NCBI GenBank assembly: GCA_038380435.1
Contig: JAWZYU010000058.1
Coordinates: 1,860,001 to 1,924,000, forward strand
Direction of reading: 5' to 3'
Source of the DNA: Ryuthela nishihirai
Taxonomy: Eukaryota; Arthropoda; Arachnida; Araneae; Heptathelidae
DNA: 64,000 nucleotides
Both the position numbers and the translations under genes were made by a program. Below, in pieces: positions 1 to 11,062 of the stretch (positions are counted from its first letter, which is position 1; each line of letters begins with the position of its first letter). The notes beneath the pieces were generated by a model. It had not been told where the DNA came from, ran no database searches, and saw only the letters and a program-made list of their open reading frames with translations.

Positions 1-192
1 ACATCCTGAAACAATTTTTAAAGAATCTAATAGGAGGACTGCGTTGTGATGAATACGAATACATCATTTAAGATCATTGTTAAAGATCATTGTTAGGTGG
101 ATGTTTTTAAATGTTAAGAGAATAAATTTGAATAACTGACTGGAATTTCATAAAATAATACCCATTTGATATCATATAGAGCTCAGAATTGA

Positions 193-549
193 TTGTTTTA
201 CCTGTGATCGGCATTTTATTTATAGACAATGGACTAAACGGTCAGGTCACGAGGACCCCGAAGGCTCAGAGAAGGTTGGGGGAGGAGCCTCACCTGAACA
301 GCTGTCGGGAGACAGATGGTAGCCTCACGTCAAAGCCATGCAACGAGTTCTTTAACATGCACAGGGTATGACTTTCCCGCACACGGGGACACGGCTTAAG
401 ATCCCATCCGACGGACGTCAGCCTTTCCAAGCTTATCGGTTTCCCCTGCTGACCGTTAGCAGGGCGAACAGTTTTACGGAGATGAACTCGAACCTGAGAA
501 CTGCAGATTACGAGCCTGGCGCGCTACCAACTGAGCCACCACGCCTCCG
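193..549 (-). mobile_element. SINE-A copy, full length, diverged
   Basis: Tail-first on the plus strand: it begins with the tail motif (GTTTTACCTGTGATCGGC), passes through the body block GGAGACAGATGGTAGCCTC and ends at the complement of the tRNA-like head (TTACGAGCCTGGCGCGCTACC, the last base excluded from the motif). The element therefore lies on the minus strand. It is recognised by comparison with some twenty other copies in the window. Several substitutions mark it as older than the copies at 9.6 and 30.0 kb. Confidence 0.85.
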
Positions 550-1644
550 CAAAGTTTCTTTCCGTTAAGGAACTAAGAACTGCTATGATTTCTCTTCGTG
601 TGCATTTCTTTTCTGGTTAGAGTAGCACCTGTGACAGCGTTGAGATCTGCAGTTACGTATATATTATACGTCATCGCGAAGTAACGATATCTGCTTTCGT
701 ATTAAGCGGTCTTCCGCCTTGCTATTACGAATGCCACCAAAAGACATAGTATAAGGAGTGCTTTCATTAAAGTGAAGGGGTGGAACGTTAGGTATTGCTA
801 CAGGAAAGGAATATGCAATTCCCAGGGTCGATTCCCACTAGACTCAAAGTTTTGATTAATTTACGTTAAACACCCCATCGTTATATCGGTTAGAAAGGCG
901 AACACCGATGGTTTGTGTAAAGGCATATTTGCATAACATCCGTCGTAATGAGAGTTCACTGAATTGAACGTTACTGCAACAGTATTATGCCGTGAAAAAG
1001 GAGTCCGTTGTATTCCATAACTATTTGTAATTGAGGAAATCCTATTTCGACTAAACTAATCTGCAGAAATGACTCCTAAGTGTCGTTTCGAAGGCTCTCG
1101 GAAAGTTCTTAATAACACAAATAACCATATCTAAATAACCAATTAAATCTATTTCAGTTGAAAACCTAAGTTTTATATTCACTAGTAAATGTTACATTGT
1201 TCGTTTCACGATTAAAGAGAAAGGAAGAAAACAGATCGTATGCTAAATAATCGATGACACAACAATGTTTTTGGAATCGTTAAACTGGATATGCCTTTTG
1301 TTTCGTGATTTGCATTTCCGTCACGAATAAGGTTCAAGAATTTAATTCCTTGATTCAAAATTATCCACCTAATTGAGGAAATAAAAGAAAAAGTGTCTAG
1401 GCTTAATCGTTTTGCGGTAATATTTCAGTTTTGCATTCTACAATTTATTCCACGCTATTGATTGCGAAGTCAACCGTTAAGTCTGCCGCTGTACTGTTTA
1501 CTGAACAGATTAAGGTTATTACCTGAGTGAATAAGTCTAAACAAGGCAGAACCTTAAATTACTTTCAATCATTCCTCAGAAGCTTCTCTTAATAAAGAAT
1601 ATTCATTAAAACCACGTAAAGATTAGAAAAATGTGCTTATTACA
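550..1644. other. No gene; possible decayed SINE-A head near 770-910
   Basis: AT-rich sequence without an ORF or domain I can support. Around 770-910 the motifs GGGGTGG, TTCCCAGGGTCGATTCCCAC and GAACACCGATGG follow the order of the SINE-A head and early body. It is too decayed to delimit. Confidence 0.4.
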
Positions 1645-1815
1645 GTATCCGTTGCCCAGTGGTTAGCGTGCTTAGCTGCCAATCCAAGGTGTTCGAACCA
1701 CTTGTAACGCCCGGATGTTTCGGTTGCTTTTATGCCGGGATGACGCCTTTAACTACGGCGTATAACATAACAGCCTCTGTGACAACCAGATGCTTGAGTT
1801 GATAAATAAATTTTC
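1645..1815 (+). mobile_element. SINE-B copy, strongly decayed
   Basis: A tRNA-like head (GCCCAGTGGTTAGCGTGCTT, then GTTCGAACC) is followed about 110 bp later by a tail resembling the SINE-B end (CCTCTGTGACAACCAGATGC, then TTGAG and an ATAAATAAAT run). Order and spacing fit SINE-B, but the middle is poorly conserved. Confidence 0.55.
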
Positions 1816-3117
1816 TTTATATTTATAACGACAAAATAAATATTATTGTTTAAACAATCTCTTCACACAAGAGTCATTGGTCTTATGTTTTGCCTGTTTA
1901 TCCCTTTTAGCCGAGAAGGAGGATTTTATTTCTCCTTAGGAATGCTTGAAATAAGTAAAAGTTTTAGAAAAAAAACGTGTCTCAACGTGTCTCTGAATGC
2001 ATAAACGTGTCTCAAGTTACGTACTTTCTCATACGTACCACGTTCAGTGCCAAACCAACGAAATTCCTGGAAGTGGTGTTAATGTATTTCTAATGAAATA
2101 TTTCCTTGTTACCGCGTTCGCAACGGTTTTTGCTCTATCTCTTTTATGATTGGTCAAATATTTTGCAAAGACAGATGCAGATAGAGAACATAACGCGTGC
2201 GCCCTTTAGTAACGATAGCAACGATGTGTTCGCTTTAACTTTAGTCTCAATGGATTTCTTCTTTACCGTATTGTAGTATATTAGACCACGTTAAGTAATT
2301 TTAACGTACACAGGAATCGACCTATAGTGAGCAATGATCAATAGTAATAATGTAAAATTCCAATAATATTAATATTTATAAAATGCGATTGCAATGTATT
2401 ATTAAAGCTGGAAATTACATACCATTGCACTGTTTCGTTTGAGCTCAAATAACTACGATTTAGTAATTTAATTATAAAACTTTACAGGTTTTACTAACAA
2501 TTGTGACACCGTGGAGACACCCAATTTATAGAAATTAAATCATCACGGACATGATATCATATTTTATAGGATAAGGTCTGCCGCATTACTAAATACAATC
2601 TCAAAACATATGCGGTCAGAAGGAGTAAAGATGGAAGAAGCAGTAGACAAGTCGTTAGGCGTCCACGCTGCGAATCTCAAATTTTGAGGATCGAGTCACA
2701 CTTCGGGGAAAGTTAAGATTTAATCCCGTTGTTCTGCTAATGAAAAAGGGAACACCAACAGGTTTGCAAAGTCGCTGTGACGTTAACCCATGGTTGACCT
2801 ATGCAGGAAATAAATGCCCCCTCCCCCCCCAAAAAAAAGTTTATTTCTTCTTCTACATACGGCCCAGCTTATGTTAAATCTTAAGAACGTGAGGCCCGAA
2901 CGCAACAAGTTCCATGTCACATGAAAACTCGTTAAGTTCTGCTGTCCATAAAACTAACAACCTTCGTTTACTTTCCCCTCAAAATAGAAGAAATTTACTA
3001 GTTACTACATGTGCGGACAGCAAAGAATTTCGAATTTCCTTTGAAATGGAAGCTCGTATGAGGATCTGTGTGTGGGAGACATCCATACCCGGTACATGTT
3101 AAACACGCTGTATGCCG
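1816..3117. other. No gene; decayed SINE-A-like stretch near 2635-2795
   Basis: AT-rich DNA without supported coding sequence. Between 2635 and 2795 a tRNA-like segment (GCGAATCTCAAATTTTGAGG then ATCGAGTC) and GGGAACACCAACAGGTTTGC resemble a very old SINE-A head and body. A C-run joined to an A-run lies at about 2819-2838. Confidence 0.4.
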
Positions 3118-3480
3118 TTGATTGGGCTCAGTAGGTAGCTCACCAGGCTCGTAATCTGCAGTTCCGAGGTTCGAGTCCCAGCTGGGTCAGCGTTGACACC
3201 TATCTGCGCAAAACTGTCCGCCCTGATCATGGGCAGAAGGAGACACCGATAGGCTTGGAAAGGCCGCCGTCCGTCAGATGGGACGTTAAGATGGCTCCGT
3301 ATGTGGGAGAGCCATACCCTGTGCACGTTAAAGACACTGGATGGTCTTGACGGGAGGCTATCATCTGTCTCCCAACAGCTGTTTCAGTGGGTCCCCTTCC
3401 CTAACCTTCGAGGTCCTTGAGACCTGGCCATTTAGCCCCTGGTGTGCAAAATAGTGCCGCTCACAGGTAAAACAACCGAA
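3118..3480 (+). mobile_element. SINE-A copy, nearly full length
   Basis: The head (GGCTCAGTAGGTAGCTCACC, then CTCGTAATCTGCAG and GGTTCGAGTCCC) is followed by the SINE-A body (GATGGGACGTTAAGATGG; CATCTGTCTCCCAACAGCTG) and the tail (GTGCCGCTCACAGGTAAAAC, AACCG). The A-box and B-box Pol III promoter motifs are recognisable. No clear target-site duplication was seen. Confidence 0.88.
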
Positions 3481-3984
3481 CTCTTGAGAGGCGGAAAAGC
3501 TGGAATTGGTATTTCGAACGTGTCGAGTGTTACCAGTATACTCTGACGATGGTCTAAAATTCGTACCTTACATATATAGTTTTTGTTCCAGATACGTAGA
3601 ACCGTTGCAGGTTTTGTAACCAAGGCAAATTCTCCTTTATTTATTTACTAAAAATTGAATGGAACCCGGCGACCGACGTAGAATAACTTTGGCTAATATT
3701 CTAGGAGTACAGCGCTTGGGGAAAAAAAAAAATTGTCAACTGCACGCGGTGTTCACCCTCCCAAAATACTGACCGCGCCCAAAGCTGCTGAACTTCGGGT
3801 ATCAGACAAGAACCGGTGCTTTCAGCTTGGTATGGCCGTTGACATTCCAATTCTTTCTTACCTGCTTTATAAAGTTACTCGCATTATAAATAACGGAACA
3901 ATTCTTAAAGCAAGGAATCAGTTATTAAATGGCGTGGAATAGTGCTAAAGGATTTCCTTCACGATAGTATTTCATAGATTTATA
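3481..3984. other. No recognisable gene
   Basis: Short ORFs on both strands overlap each other, and none has a domain or motif I recognise. Nothing else is supported here. Confidence 0.4.
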
Positions 3985-4195
3985 TAAATAAATAATAAAA
4001 ATAAATACCCCTCAAGCAGCTGCTTGCCACAGAGGTCTGACAGGAGCCTGTCAGTTTATATGCCATAGTAGGTTTGAGAGGATGGGAGGACCTCAGCAGA
4101 AAAACAACATGCACATCCATGCCTTACCAGGGGCTGGAACCCAGTTCCATTGGATCACTAGCGAAGCGTGCTACGCACTCGGTATAATTTAAAAA
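3985..4195 (-). mobile_element. SINE-B copy, nearly full length
   Basis: Read on the minus strand, a tRNA-like head (GTAGCACGCTTCGCTAGTGA, then GGGTTCCAGCCC) leads into GCATGGATGTGCATG, GCTGAGGTCCTCCCATCCTC and the tail GACCTCTGTGGCAAGCAGCT, then GCTTGAGGGG and an ATTTATTTTT run. It matches the copies at 48.1 and 48.4 kb. Its last ~100 bp match the end of the LINE at 38.5 kb. Confidence 0.85.
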
Positions 4196-5065
4196 TTTTT
4201 TTTAATGCTTAGTGATTGGTTTTAAAATGTTTAAATTTAAACTTTTTACGGTGGTTAATATAGAATTCATACTAACATTTTTTTCGACATAATAGCGTAC
4301 AATTAAACGTAACACAGAAGAGTAATAAATACAATAATAAATGAATATAATATGGGGCAAGTATCACGTTCGTCTTGATTGCAAGGTTTATTTAGTAGAG
4401 TATACAACAAAATCTCAGATGTTAGCAATAAGATAAGCCCTTCATCAAACTTCTCACATGTTGACAATTCGATTTCGTTACGATCTTTGAAAGGTTCATA
4501 ACAGACTTCTTTCCTGAAGTTTCCAGATAGCAAAATTTCCGTCTGGTAACGCATGGAACTTTAGAAGAGTTTATCAAATGTTATTTTAGATCTAAATTGG
4601 GATTGAGTTTGCTGTACAAATTGTTTTTTCTCGCAAAAACGTTGAAAAGATCCAAATAAATATTTTTTGCCTTAACGAATAATGCAGAAAAAATGTCGTT
4701 TATTTAAATAAAATATCTCAGCTTTTATAGCCTTAATGAAACGGATAATTTACTTCTTATTAAATGCTTTCATTTCTAGAGTATTTTCTAACTGCTTGGG
4801 TGCAGTTAACTTTACTTTTTGTCATGCTATGCTTGTAATGGAAAAGCTTTCCTGAATATCGGTAAACGTGTATCAGTACACGTTTGCAGGTGACGTCACG
4901 CTGAAAAAATAAAATAAAAAAAAAATATACACATACACATATAGCACTCGGTGGAGCAAGCGAAAAAAATAAATGGGGATAGGTGAAGAAAAATTAGTTC
5001 CCATGCTTGCACATAGATGGCAGCGCGAAACCCGAACCTTGTACGACCGTTAGCAGGTAAACCCC
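4196..5065. other. No recognisable gene
   Basis: AT-rich, with poly-A/T runs and a short CA/TA stretch near 4925-4945. I see no coding or RNA signal. Confidence 0.4.
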
Positions 5066-5239
5066 TGGGTTTTCCCCCTTACGCCAACGGGTGTTCCAAC
5101 TCTTGCCGCCGAGGTGCCACGCCCGTCCCTTTGCTCTGCGACCACTGAGAGCTACAGACATGCGTGTTCGAGCTCTCGACTTGCCTCAGAGTACTTTTTT
5201 CGCTGACTGTTTGGTTCAGTATTGTTCAGCATAGTCTGT
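5066..5239 (-). repeat. GC-rich dispersed repeat R3, copy a
   Basis: The reverse complement matches 10887-11062 over about 175 bp, sharing GTCGCAGAGCAAAGGGACGG, GCGTGGCACCTC and GACTATGCTGAACAATACTG. It is more GC-rich than its surroundings. Just beyond it, CTGTAATATA (5236-5245) pairs with TATATTACAG (5255-5264). Family and function are unknown. Confidence 0.75.
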
Positions 5240-5453
5240 AATATAAATATAATATATATTACAGTGGAGATCGTATTGTGAAGTTTTCCGATTTATTGGT
5301 ATATAGAGTAAGGTAATTCTGTCGGAGTAATTTTTCACTGCATAAAAAACTAACGGCTACTCACCACACTTCCTTTATTTTTCCGGATGATTTTAGAGAG
5401 GTATAAAGGTGTAAAACTGGTTCTGTTTCTCGTTGGAAGGAAAATTGTGTTGT

Positions 5454-5685
5454 GGTTGGTTTGTTTTACCTCTGAGCGACACTTTTTTGCACACAATGGG
5501 CTAAATGGCCAGGTCACATGGACCCCGAAGGTTGGAGGACCCACTGAACAGCTGTTGGGAGACAGATGGTAGCCTTCCGTCAAGGCCCTCCAGCGTGTTC
5601 CTTAACGTGCACAGGGTATGGCTCTCTCCCACACACTAGGCCACGGCTTAACGTTCCATCCGACGGACGGCGGCCTTTCCAAGCC
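5454..5685 (-). mobile_element. SINE-A copy, 5'-truncated
   Basis: The tail (GGTTGGTTTGTTTTACCTCT) and body (GGGAGACAGATGGTAGCC; CCGACGGACGGCGGCCTTTC) are present on the plus strand, but the tRNA-like head is missing after CCAAGCCTCAGTC. The shape is a 5'-truncated retroposon in minus orientation. Confidence 0.85.
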
Positions 5686-6666
5686 TCAGTCGGATTGCAG
5701 GAAAATAGAACTTTTTTATCTACGCCAAGTAGTGGACAGAAGCACGATTTCATTGTTCAAATATTGAATATTTTTTCGATTACTACTCATAAAAATAATT
5801 TGGTCACAAATTAAACATTTAGTTTTCTATTGCCGATCACAACTGCGTTTTTGCCTACCGCAAAAATCACCAGAGAGATCATTACAACAACGTGGTAAAT
5901 AAATGCACACACCACTGTACCTATAGAATTCACAGAATGCTTATGTGAGAAAAAAATATTATTGCCCACGGTGAGGAACTTCAAGTCGACGGTTGAAATC
6001 CTCCTCACGTGGGAAATAATTTTTTTTTTACACCTAAGGATTGACCGAATCACTAAAGATATGTCTCAGCCCTATCGAAAGCAACTAACCAGACCATTCA
6101 GCAACTTGGTCAAGAAGCATTTTACTCTCAGAAACGTACATCAGATCGCACCGATGGCCGGAAAATGACGAATGAATCTAACACGGAAAAATCGAAATCT
6201 GACAACAAAGGACAACTCGAATACCTATGTATGACGTAGCAGCGATCGGCCCTACGCAACAGTACTCTCTGAACGCTTTCATATCGTGTATTTTTTTCGC
6301 TACCCAACAACTGGAATTCGAAAAAGCAACAGTTGTTCCTCAATTGTTATCGGTTGGCTTCGAAAAACGGTCCCCGAATGTTTCTCTAAGATAAATCCAA
6401 CGCAAATTCACGTCTCTTTCCAAAATCAGGCATATTTCACTTAGAATTCTGCAAGGAGAACGGTCGAAACGATTTCTTCGCAAATGCGTACTGTAGGGAA
6501 AAAAAATTAATAAAATTTTTGAGCTGCCAAGGATATTATTTTTCTTTAACAAAACATACTCCCCCCCCCCCCGCTTAAACCATTGAAATATCAAAGAATA
6601 TGTGGTCACTGTCGATCGCCTATGCTTCGATTGGTTCCTTAACCATCCACCCAAAAAACTACCTAC
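5686..6666. other. No recognisable gene
   Basis: AT-rich with a C-run near 6560. A 133-codon minus-strand ORF (6340-6741) starts inside the neighbouring SINE-A in its antisense frame and has no recognisable domain, so it is not called. Confidence 0.45.
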
Positions 6667-6903
6667 AGACCGATGGGCTTGGAAAGGCCGCCATCCGTCG
6701 GATGGGACATTAAGCCGTGGCACCGTGTGAGGGAGAGCCATACCGTGTGTACGTTAAAGAACACGCTGGATGGCCTTGATGGTAGGCTACCATCTGTCTC
6801 CCAACATCTGTTCCAGTGAGTCCCCTCCCCCAACCTTCTCTGAGCCTTCGTGGTCCATGTGACCTGGCCATTTAGCCCATGGCTCAGAGGTAAAACAACC
6901 GAA
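6667..6903 (+). mobile_element. SINE-A copy, headless with a small tail deletion
   Basis: It starts at CCGATGGGCTTGGAAAGGCC, runs through the standard body and ends with CTCAGAGGTAAAACAACCG. The stretch GTGTGCAAAAAAGTGCCG normally found between CCATGG and CTCAGAGG is deleted. Confidence 0.85.
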
Positions 6904-7344
6904 CTGCCCAACCCCCTTCATCGCAGCCCGATTTCCAAGGGAATGGTTGTGTATTTTCACTCTTGCCCTCACTACCTCCCTACCACGCAAGTGGGAGGAG
7001 GTGATTCATTGTTGTTGCACTCTGCCTTTGTTTAACCGCTGCCTCCAATTCCCTTTGTTCCCTGTTAACGGAGAAGAGCAAGGGTGCTATGCTATCCTTT
7101 GTTCTCAGAATATTATATTCAAATTTTCTTTCGACTATTGTATAAGAAAGGCTCTATGGGTTGTGAGATCCCTTCAGTGTTTCGCTCACGCCCATACCTC
7201 TGCTTTCCACAGATGTGAGTTATATGCTGTGTTTCTTAGAGTGCAGTAATTTTTCTGTTTCTTTTTTTACGGTTTTCTAGGTATTTTTTTTAACGATTAG
7301 CATTATTCCTGGGACTTTATTCGCACGTTTCTTCTTACCGCTAG
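6904..7344. other. No recognisable gene
   Basis: The 100-codon ORF at 6947-7249 has no motif I recognise and composition like noncoding flanks. No RNA gene is evident. Confidence 0.4.
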
Positions 7345-7723
7345 GGTTGGGTGGTTTTACTGCTGAGCAGCACTTTTTCTCACACATTGTGCTAAATGGC
7401 CAGGTCAGAAGGATCCCTATGGCTCAGAGGATGTTGGGGGGTGGGGACCCACTGGATCAGCTTTTTAAAGACAGATGGTAGCCTCCCTTCAAAGCCATCC
7501 AGCGTGCCCTTGAACGTTCACAGGGTATGGCTCTCCCGCACATGGGACCATGGGTTAATATCCCATCTGACAGACTTTACCAACCAACCAACCCCATTGG
7601 TGTCCCCCTACTCATCACACGCAGGGAGGTTTGCAGGGATAAATCTCAATTCTGGTCCAGGTGGGACTCGAACCTGAGAACTGCAGATTATGAGCCTGGC
7701 GCACTACGGATTAACCATCCCCT
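7345..7723 (-). mobile_element. SINE-A copy, full length, diverged
   Basis: The tail (GGTTGGGTGGTTTTACTGCT), body (GACAGATGGTAGCCTCCC; ACAGGGTATGGCTCTCCC) and complement of the tRNA-like head (GGGACTCGAACC, then TTATGAGCCTGGCGC) are all present. Divergence is higher than in the copy at 9.56-9.95 kb. Confidence 0.85.
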
Positions 7724-7824
7724 CACCTTGTTCTTAATGGCAGAAGGGGAGAAAGCTTAGATGGGTTAGTTTTAAACAGAGGAACAAAGTTTGATGGCTT
7801 CTGGGTAATGACCAAGTCGATTCA

Positions 7825-8720
7825 TTGGTTACCGGTTTGCCCCCCCCTCCCCTCCTCGGCTTCCACAGCAGAAGTTACATGGGTTGGGTGTCACTGCCAT
7901 GTGATTATTTTTCCTTGGTGAATTTGCCTCCCCCCAGTCCTTTTCTTCAGTGGAAAGGTTACATCGATTGCGTGTCTGTGTCCCGTCAAATTTTTTGGAG
8001 GGTTGGCGACTGTGAAATTTTTCCTCCGTATTTCACCCCCCCCCCATGCACAGGGGAAGGTTTGTGTTTTGAGCGAGAAGATGGGTAAGGCTCTGCCAAA
8101 GGCAGCAGCAATGCCCATGGACAGGGTAAAACTGGCCATTTACTGTAGTGTAGAACTGGCCATTTTTGTGCTAAACTGGCCATTTATCACAACAAAAAAT
8201 AGAAACATGGAATTTACAATGGAGGCTGTCCTTGTGTAATTTGTTATGGTGTTCCCCCACCCCTTTGCAGGGGAAGGGGTTAAATGGGTTGGGTTTAGGT
8301 GCGTGCGATTATTTTGTATGTGCGTTTGTGTCCCTATCCCCTGTTGCAGGTGACAGGGTTACATGTGATGCGTGTCCCTCCCATGGGGAATATTTTGGGT
8401 GTACCCCCCCCCCACCCCTCACAGAGGAAGGGTTATATTGGTTGGGTGTCCCATGCAAATTATTTTTCTCTATTGTGACAACCACCACCACCACAGGATG
8501 AAATTATATGGGTTAATTCTCACCCCCCCCCCCCTTTAAAAGTTTTATTTTTTTGTGTCATCGCCTTCACCCTCTTATAGGAAAGGGTTATACGGATTGG
8601 GTGTAGTTTCCCTGTGAAATTTATCTTGGTGCATCCACCCCTCCCCCGTACGGGAAGGGGTTATATGGAATGGGTGTCGTGGACCTGTGATTTATATTTT
8701 TATTATTATTATAATTATTG
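7825..8720. repeat. Degenerate C-rich tandem repeat
   Basis: About six to eight loosely repeated units, roughly 70-130 bp apart. A typical unit has a run of 7-12 C, then a motif like CAGGGGAAGGGGTTA, a variable GGGTTGGGTGTC, and an AT-rich ATTATTTTT segment. Clear starts are near 8040, 8250, 8405, 8520 and 8635. A short sub-array of the 12-mer AACTGGCCATTT occurs three times in 8130-8185. No coding role is seen. Confidence 0.7.
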
Positions 8721-8949
8721 AGAGTCGTGTGACCCACAACTTTCCTTCACACTTTATCCAGGCTTAGGACTGGCAGCGCAATGCGCTGGCGTGTTTAAAA
8801 GTTGTCTGTCTGGTAGACTTTGTCTCGCAGCAAAAAGTACACAGTTTACTACATATCAAAAAATAGAAACATACAATTTACAACAACAAAGGAGTATCTG
8901 CTCTTTGTTTTTTTAAAATTATTTACATTTTCTTTTGGTTTTCACTTAT
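8721..8949. other. No gene; T-rich flank of the transporter pseudogene
   Basis: AT-rich sequence. Part of it (8840-8890, CAAAAAATAGAAACATACAA) repeats a phrase from 8195-8215. Confidence 0.35.
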
Positions 8950-10773
8950 TTAAATTTTTTTTTTTTCATTTTAAAAATTTTCCTGTTCCTGAAAGGGAAG
9001 AGCAAACAATAGAACTTATCCTCTCTTGGCATTAGAAGCCCGGGAATGCTACAGAGCTCACAGGTAAGTGAGGACGTAGTAGCGCTCCCGCAGCGAATTG
9101 GCTGCCTGCCTGCGGTTGCGCAGGACGGCAGCCACGTGAAGGGACGGCAGCCACGTGCGATGCCCATCTTCGATCCCATGAACAGCAGGACTGCCCGGTC
9201 GCCCCAGGTGGACCATAGCACTCCAGACACGGGAGGGTAGAGGAGATTGGCCACTCCCTCGAACAGCCTCACCAGGGTGAAAGTGTCATTCGTGTTGTCG
9301 ACTCAGTGATTCGAGCTAAGCAGGAGGGGGATCAGGATGATCCACACACCAGTTCCCACTCCTGCGGCAATGGAGGCGACGACAAACTGCCAGTATTCGC
9401 GGCAGAAGGGCAGTGAAATGACGGCCGCGATGTGTTCGGCAGGGGTGAGCGGCTGGCGAGGAGACCGTACGACCAGGTCGCTGGCGGCGGAGTACGCCAG
9501 AAGGAGCATGGCACTGCTGTTCTCGACACCCAGCGACTTGGCGTGCTGGGGAATGGGTTGGGTTGGGTTGTTTTACCTCTGAGCGGCACTTTTTTGCACA
9601 CCATGGGCTAAATGGCCAGGTCACATGGACCACGAAGGCTCAGAGAAGGTTGGGGGAGGGGACCCACTGGAACAGCTGTTGGGAGACAGATGGTAGCCTC
9701 CCGTCAAGGCCATCCAGCGTGTTCTTTAACGTGCACAGGGTATGGCTCTCCCGCACACGGGGCCACGGCTTAACGTCCCATCCGACGGACGGCGGCCTTT
9801 CCAAGCCCATCGGTGTCCCCTACTGACCGTGGGCAGGGCGGGGAATTTTGCGGAGAAAAATCTCAACGCTGACCCAGCTGGGACTCGAACCTGGGAACTA
9901 CAGATTACGAGCCTGGCGCGCTACCGACTGAGCCACCCCCTCCCCACTGGGGAATGTAGTGCAGGAAGTGAGGGGAGGGCGCTCCCATCGCGAAGATGGA
10001 AGCGCTCGTGAGGAGGAACAGGCCATCCATGAGGAAACGGAGGGAGAGCTTCTTGGCGACCACCTTCGCGCAGGATCTGGGTGCCGGCTCTCTGGCTTCC
10101 ACGGGGGTCACGACGACGGCATTGTTGCTGCCGTCGGCGGGCACCACGCGGAAGTTGCTCTCGAGCTGAACGAAGAGCAGGCCGCAGACTGCGATGAGCG
10201 TGAAGCAGCCAGCCAGCACGAGGAAGGTGTAGTTCAGGCCGACCGCCAGCAGCATCTCGTAGATCGCAGTGGGCAGGACCATGGCCACGAAGCAGCCTCC
10301 CGACAGGGCGACGGCCATCGCTGCCGGCCTCTGTGTCCTGAAATACTTTTCAGTGCACACTATGCCAGTGGTGATGGCGAAGGATGCCCCATGAGGCCTC
10401 CAACGGTACCTATGAGGAAGGAACCGGAGATGGCCAGGTAGCTGAGGGCAAGGCCAGCGCTGCACAGCAATTGAGATAAACGAGCGGCCTGTATCCGAAG
10501 GTAGACATGAGGATCCCTGTCACCGGTGAGAAGACCAGCGAGAGGGTTCCTAGCAGCCCCGGGATCCAGGCCACCTGGGACGGAGAGGTATCAGGAAACT
10601 CCAGGAAGATCGTCACCTTCAAAGCACTGATGGACTTGACGAATCCTGAAAGGAGAAAGGTAATGAGAAAGCAGCCACCCGTATCCTCCATCGGGTGGAA
10701 CCATCTTGGTGGCTGTGGTGGCGTTGGCACACTCTTCCTCTACTCCCTTCGTCACTGCAACTGGAACGGACAT
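8950..10773 (-). pseudogene. Monocarboxylate-transporter-like MFS gene, broken
   Basis: The translated minus strand resembles a major facilitator superfamily carrier of the monocarboxylate-transporter type, plasma-membrane proteins that move small monocarboxylates with protons. From the N-terminus I see PPDGGYGW, the hallmark of transmembrane helix 1 in this family, then ITFLLSGFVKSIS, SQVAWIPGLLGTLSLVFSPV, FGYRPLV, FAITTGIVCTEKYFRTQRP with hydrophobic helices, a charged central loop, and C-terminal helices including NDTFTLVRLFEGVAN and GVLWSTWGDRAVLLF. It is not functional: frameshifts lie near 10.68 kb and twice between about 10.38 and 10.47 kb, there is an in-frame TGA after LLLSSNH near 9.31 kb, and a whole SINE-A sits at 9556-9946. 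No introns are visible and an A-rich run on the sense strand lies near 8955-8970, so a retrocopy is possible. That origin is an inference. Confidence 0.82.
9546..9956 (-). mobile_element. Young full-length SINE-A with target-site duplication
   Basis: The insert spans 9556-9946 and is bounded by identical 10-bp copies of CTGGGGAATG (9546-9555 and 9947-9956), which are included here. On the minus strand it runs from a tRNA-like head (GGCTCAGTCGGTAGCGCGCC; GGTTCGAGTCCC) through the body to a tail of three AACCC-type pentamers. It splits the transporter pseudogene, whose reading resumes on each side. This copy defines the family's ends best. Confidence 0.95.
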
Positions 10774-10886
10774 GGTGGAATGCGGCTCAAGTCACTGCAA
10801 AAGAAGGAGAAAAAAATGATTATTAAAATTAGTAGAGCTAATACAAATCAGTAGTGCGTCGACTAACTTATATATATATAGACCCC

Positions 10887-11062
10887 TACAGACTATGCTG
10901 AACAATACTGAACCAAAGAGTCAGCGAAAACAGTAATCTGAGGTAAAGTCGAGAGCTTGAAATCGCACGTCTGAAGCTCTCGGTGGTCGCAGAGCAAAGG
11001 GACGGGCGTGGCACCTCAGTGGCACGAGTTGGAAAACCCTTTGGCGTTAGGGGGAAAACCCA
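10887..11062 (+). repeat. GC-rich dispersed repeat R3, copy b
   Basis: Inverted counterpart of 5066-5239. It ends at GGGGGAAAACCCA, exactly where the first 4.7-kb tandem unit begins (CAACGTAGTTTTGAGT). The junction suggests that R3, or an event tied to it, set the left edge of the tandem array. Confidence 0.75.

Noticed and set aside
6340..6741. 133-codon minus-strand ORF
   Set aside because: It begins inside an antisense SINE-A and has no domain; the open frame is probably accidental.
9959..10441. 160-codon plus-strand ORF rich in Glu, Gln and His
   Set aside because: It is the shadow of the monocarboxylate-transporter-like pseudogene on the minus strand and starts in SINE flank.
5066..11062. 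Reading the R3 inverted pair as LTRs or terminal inverted repeats of one transposon
   Set aside because: The interior is a patchwork of unrelated elements with no transposase or polymerase, so no single element is supported.
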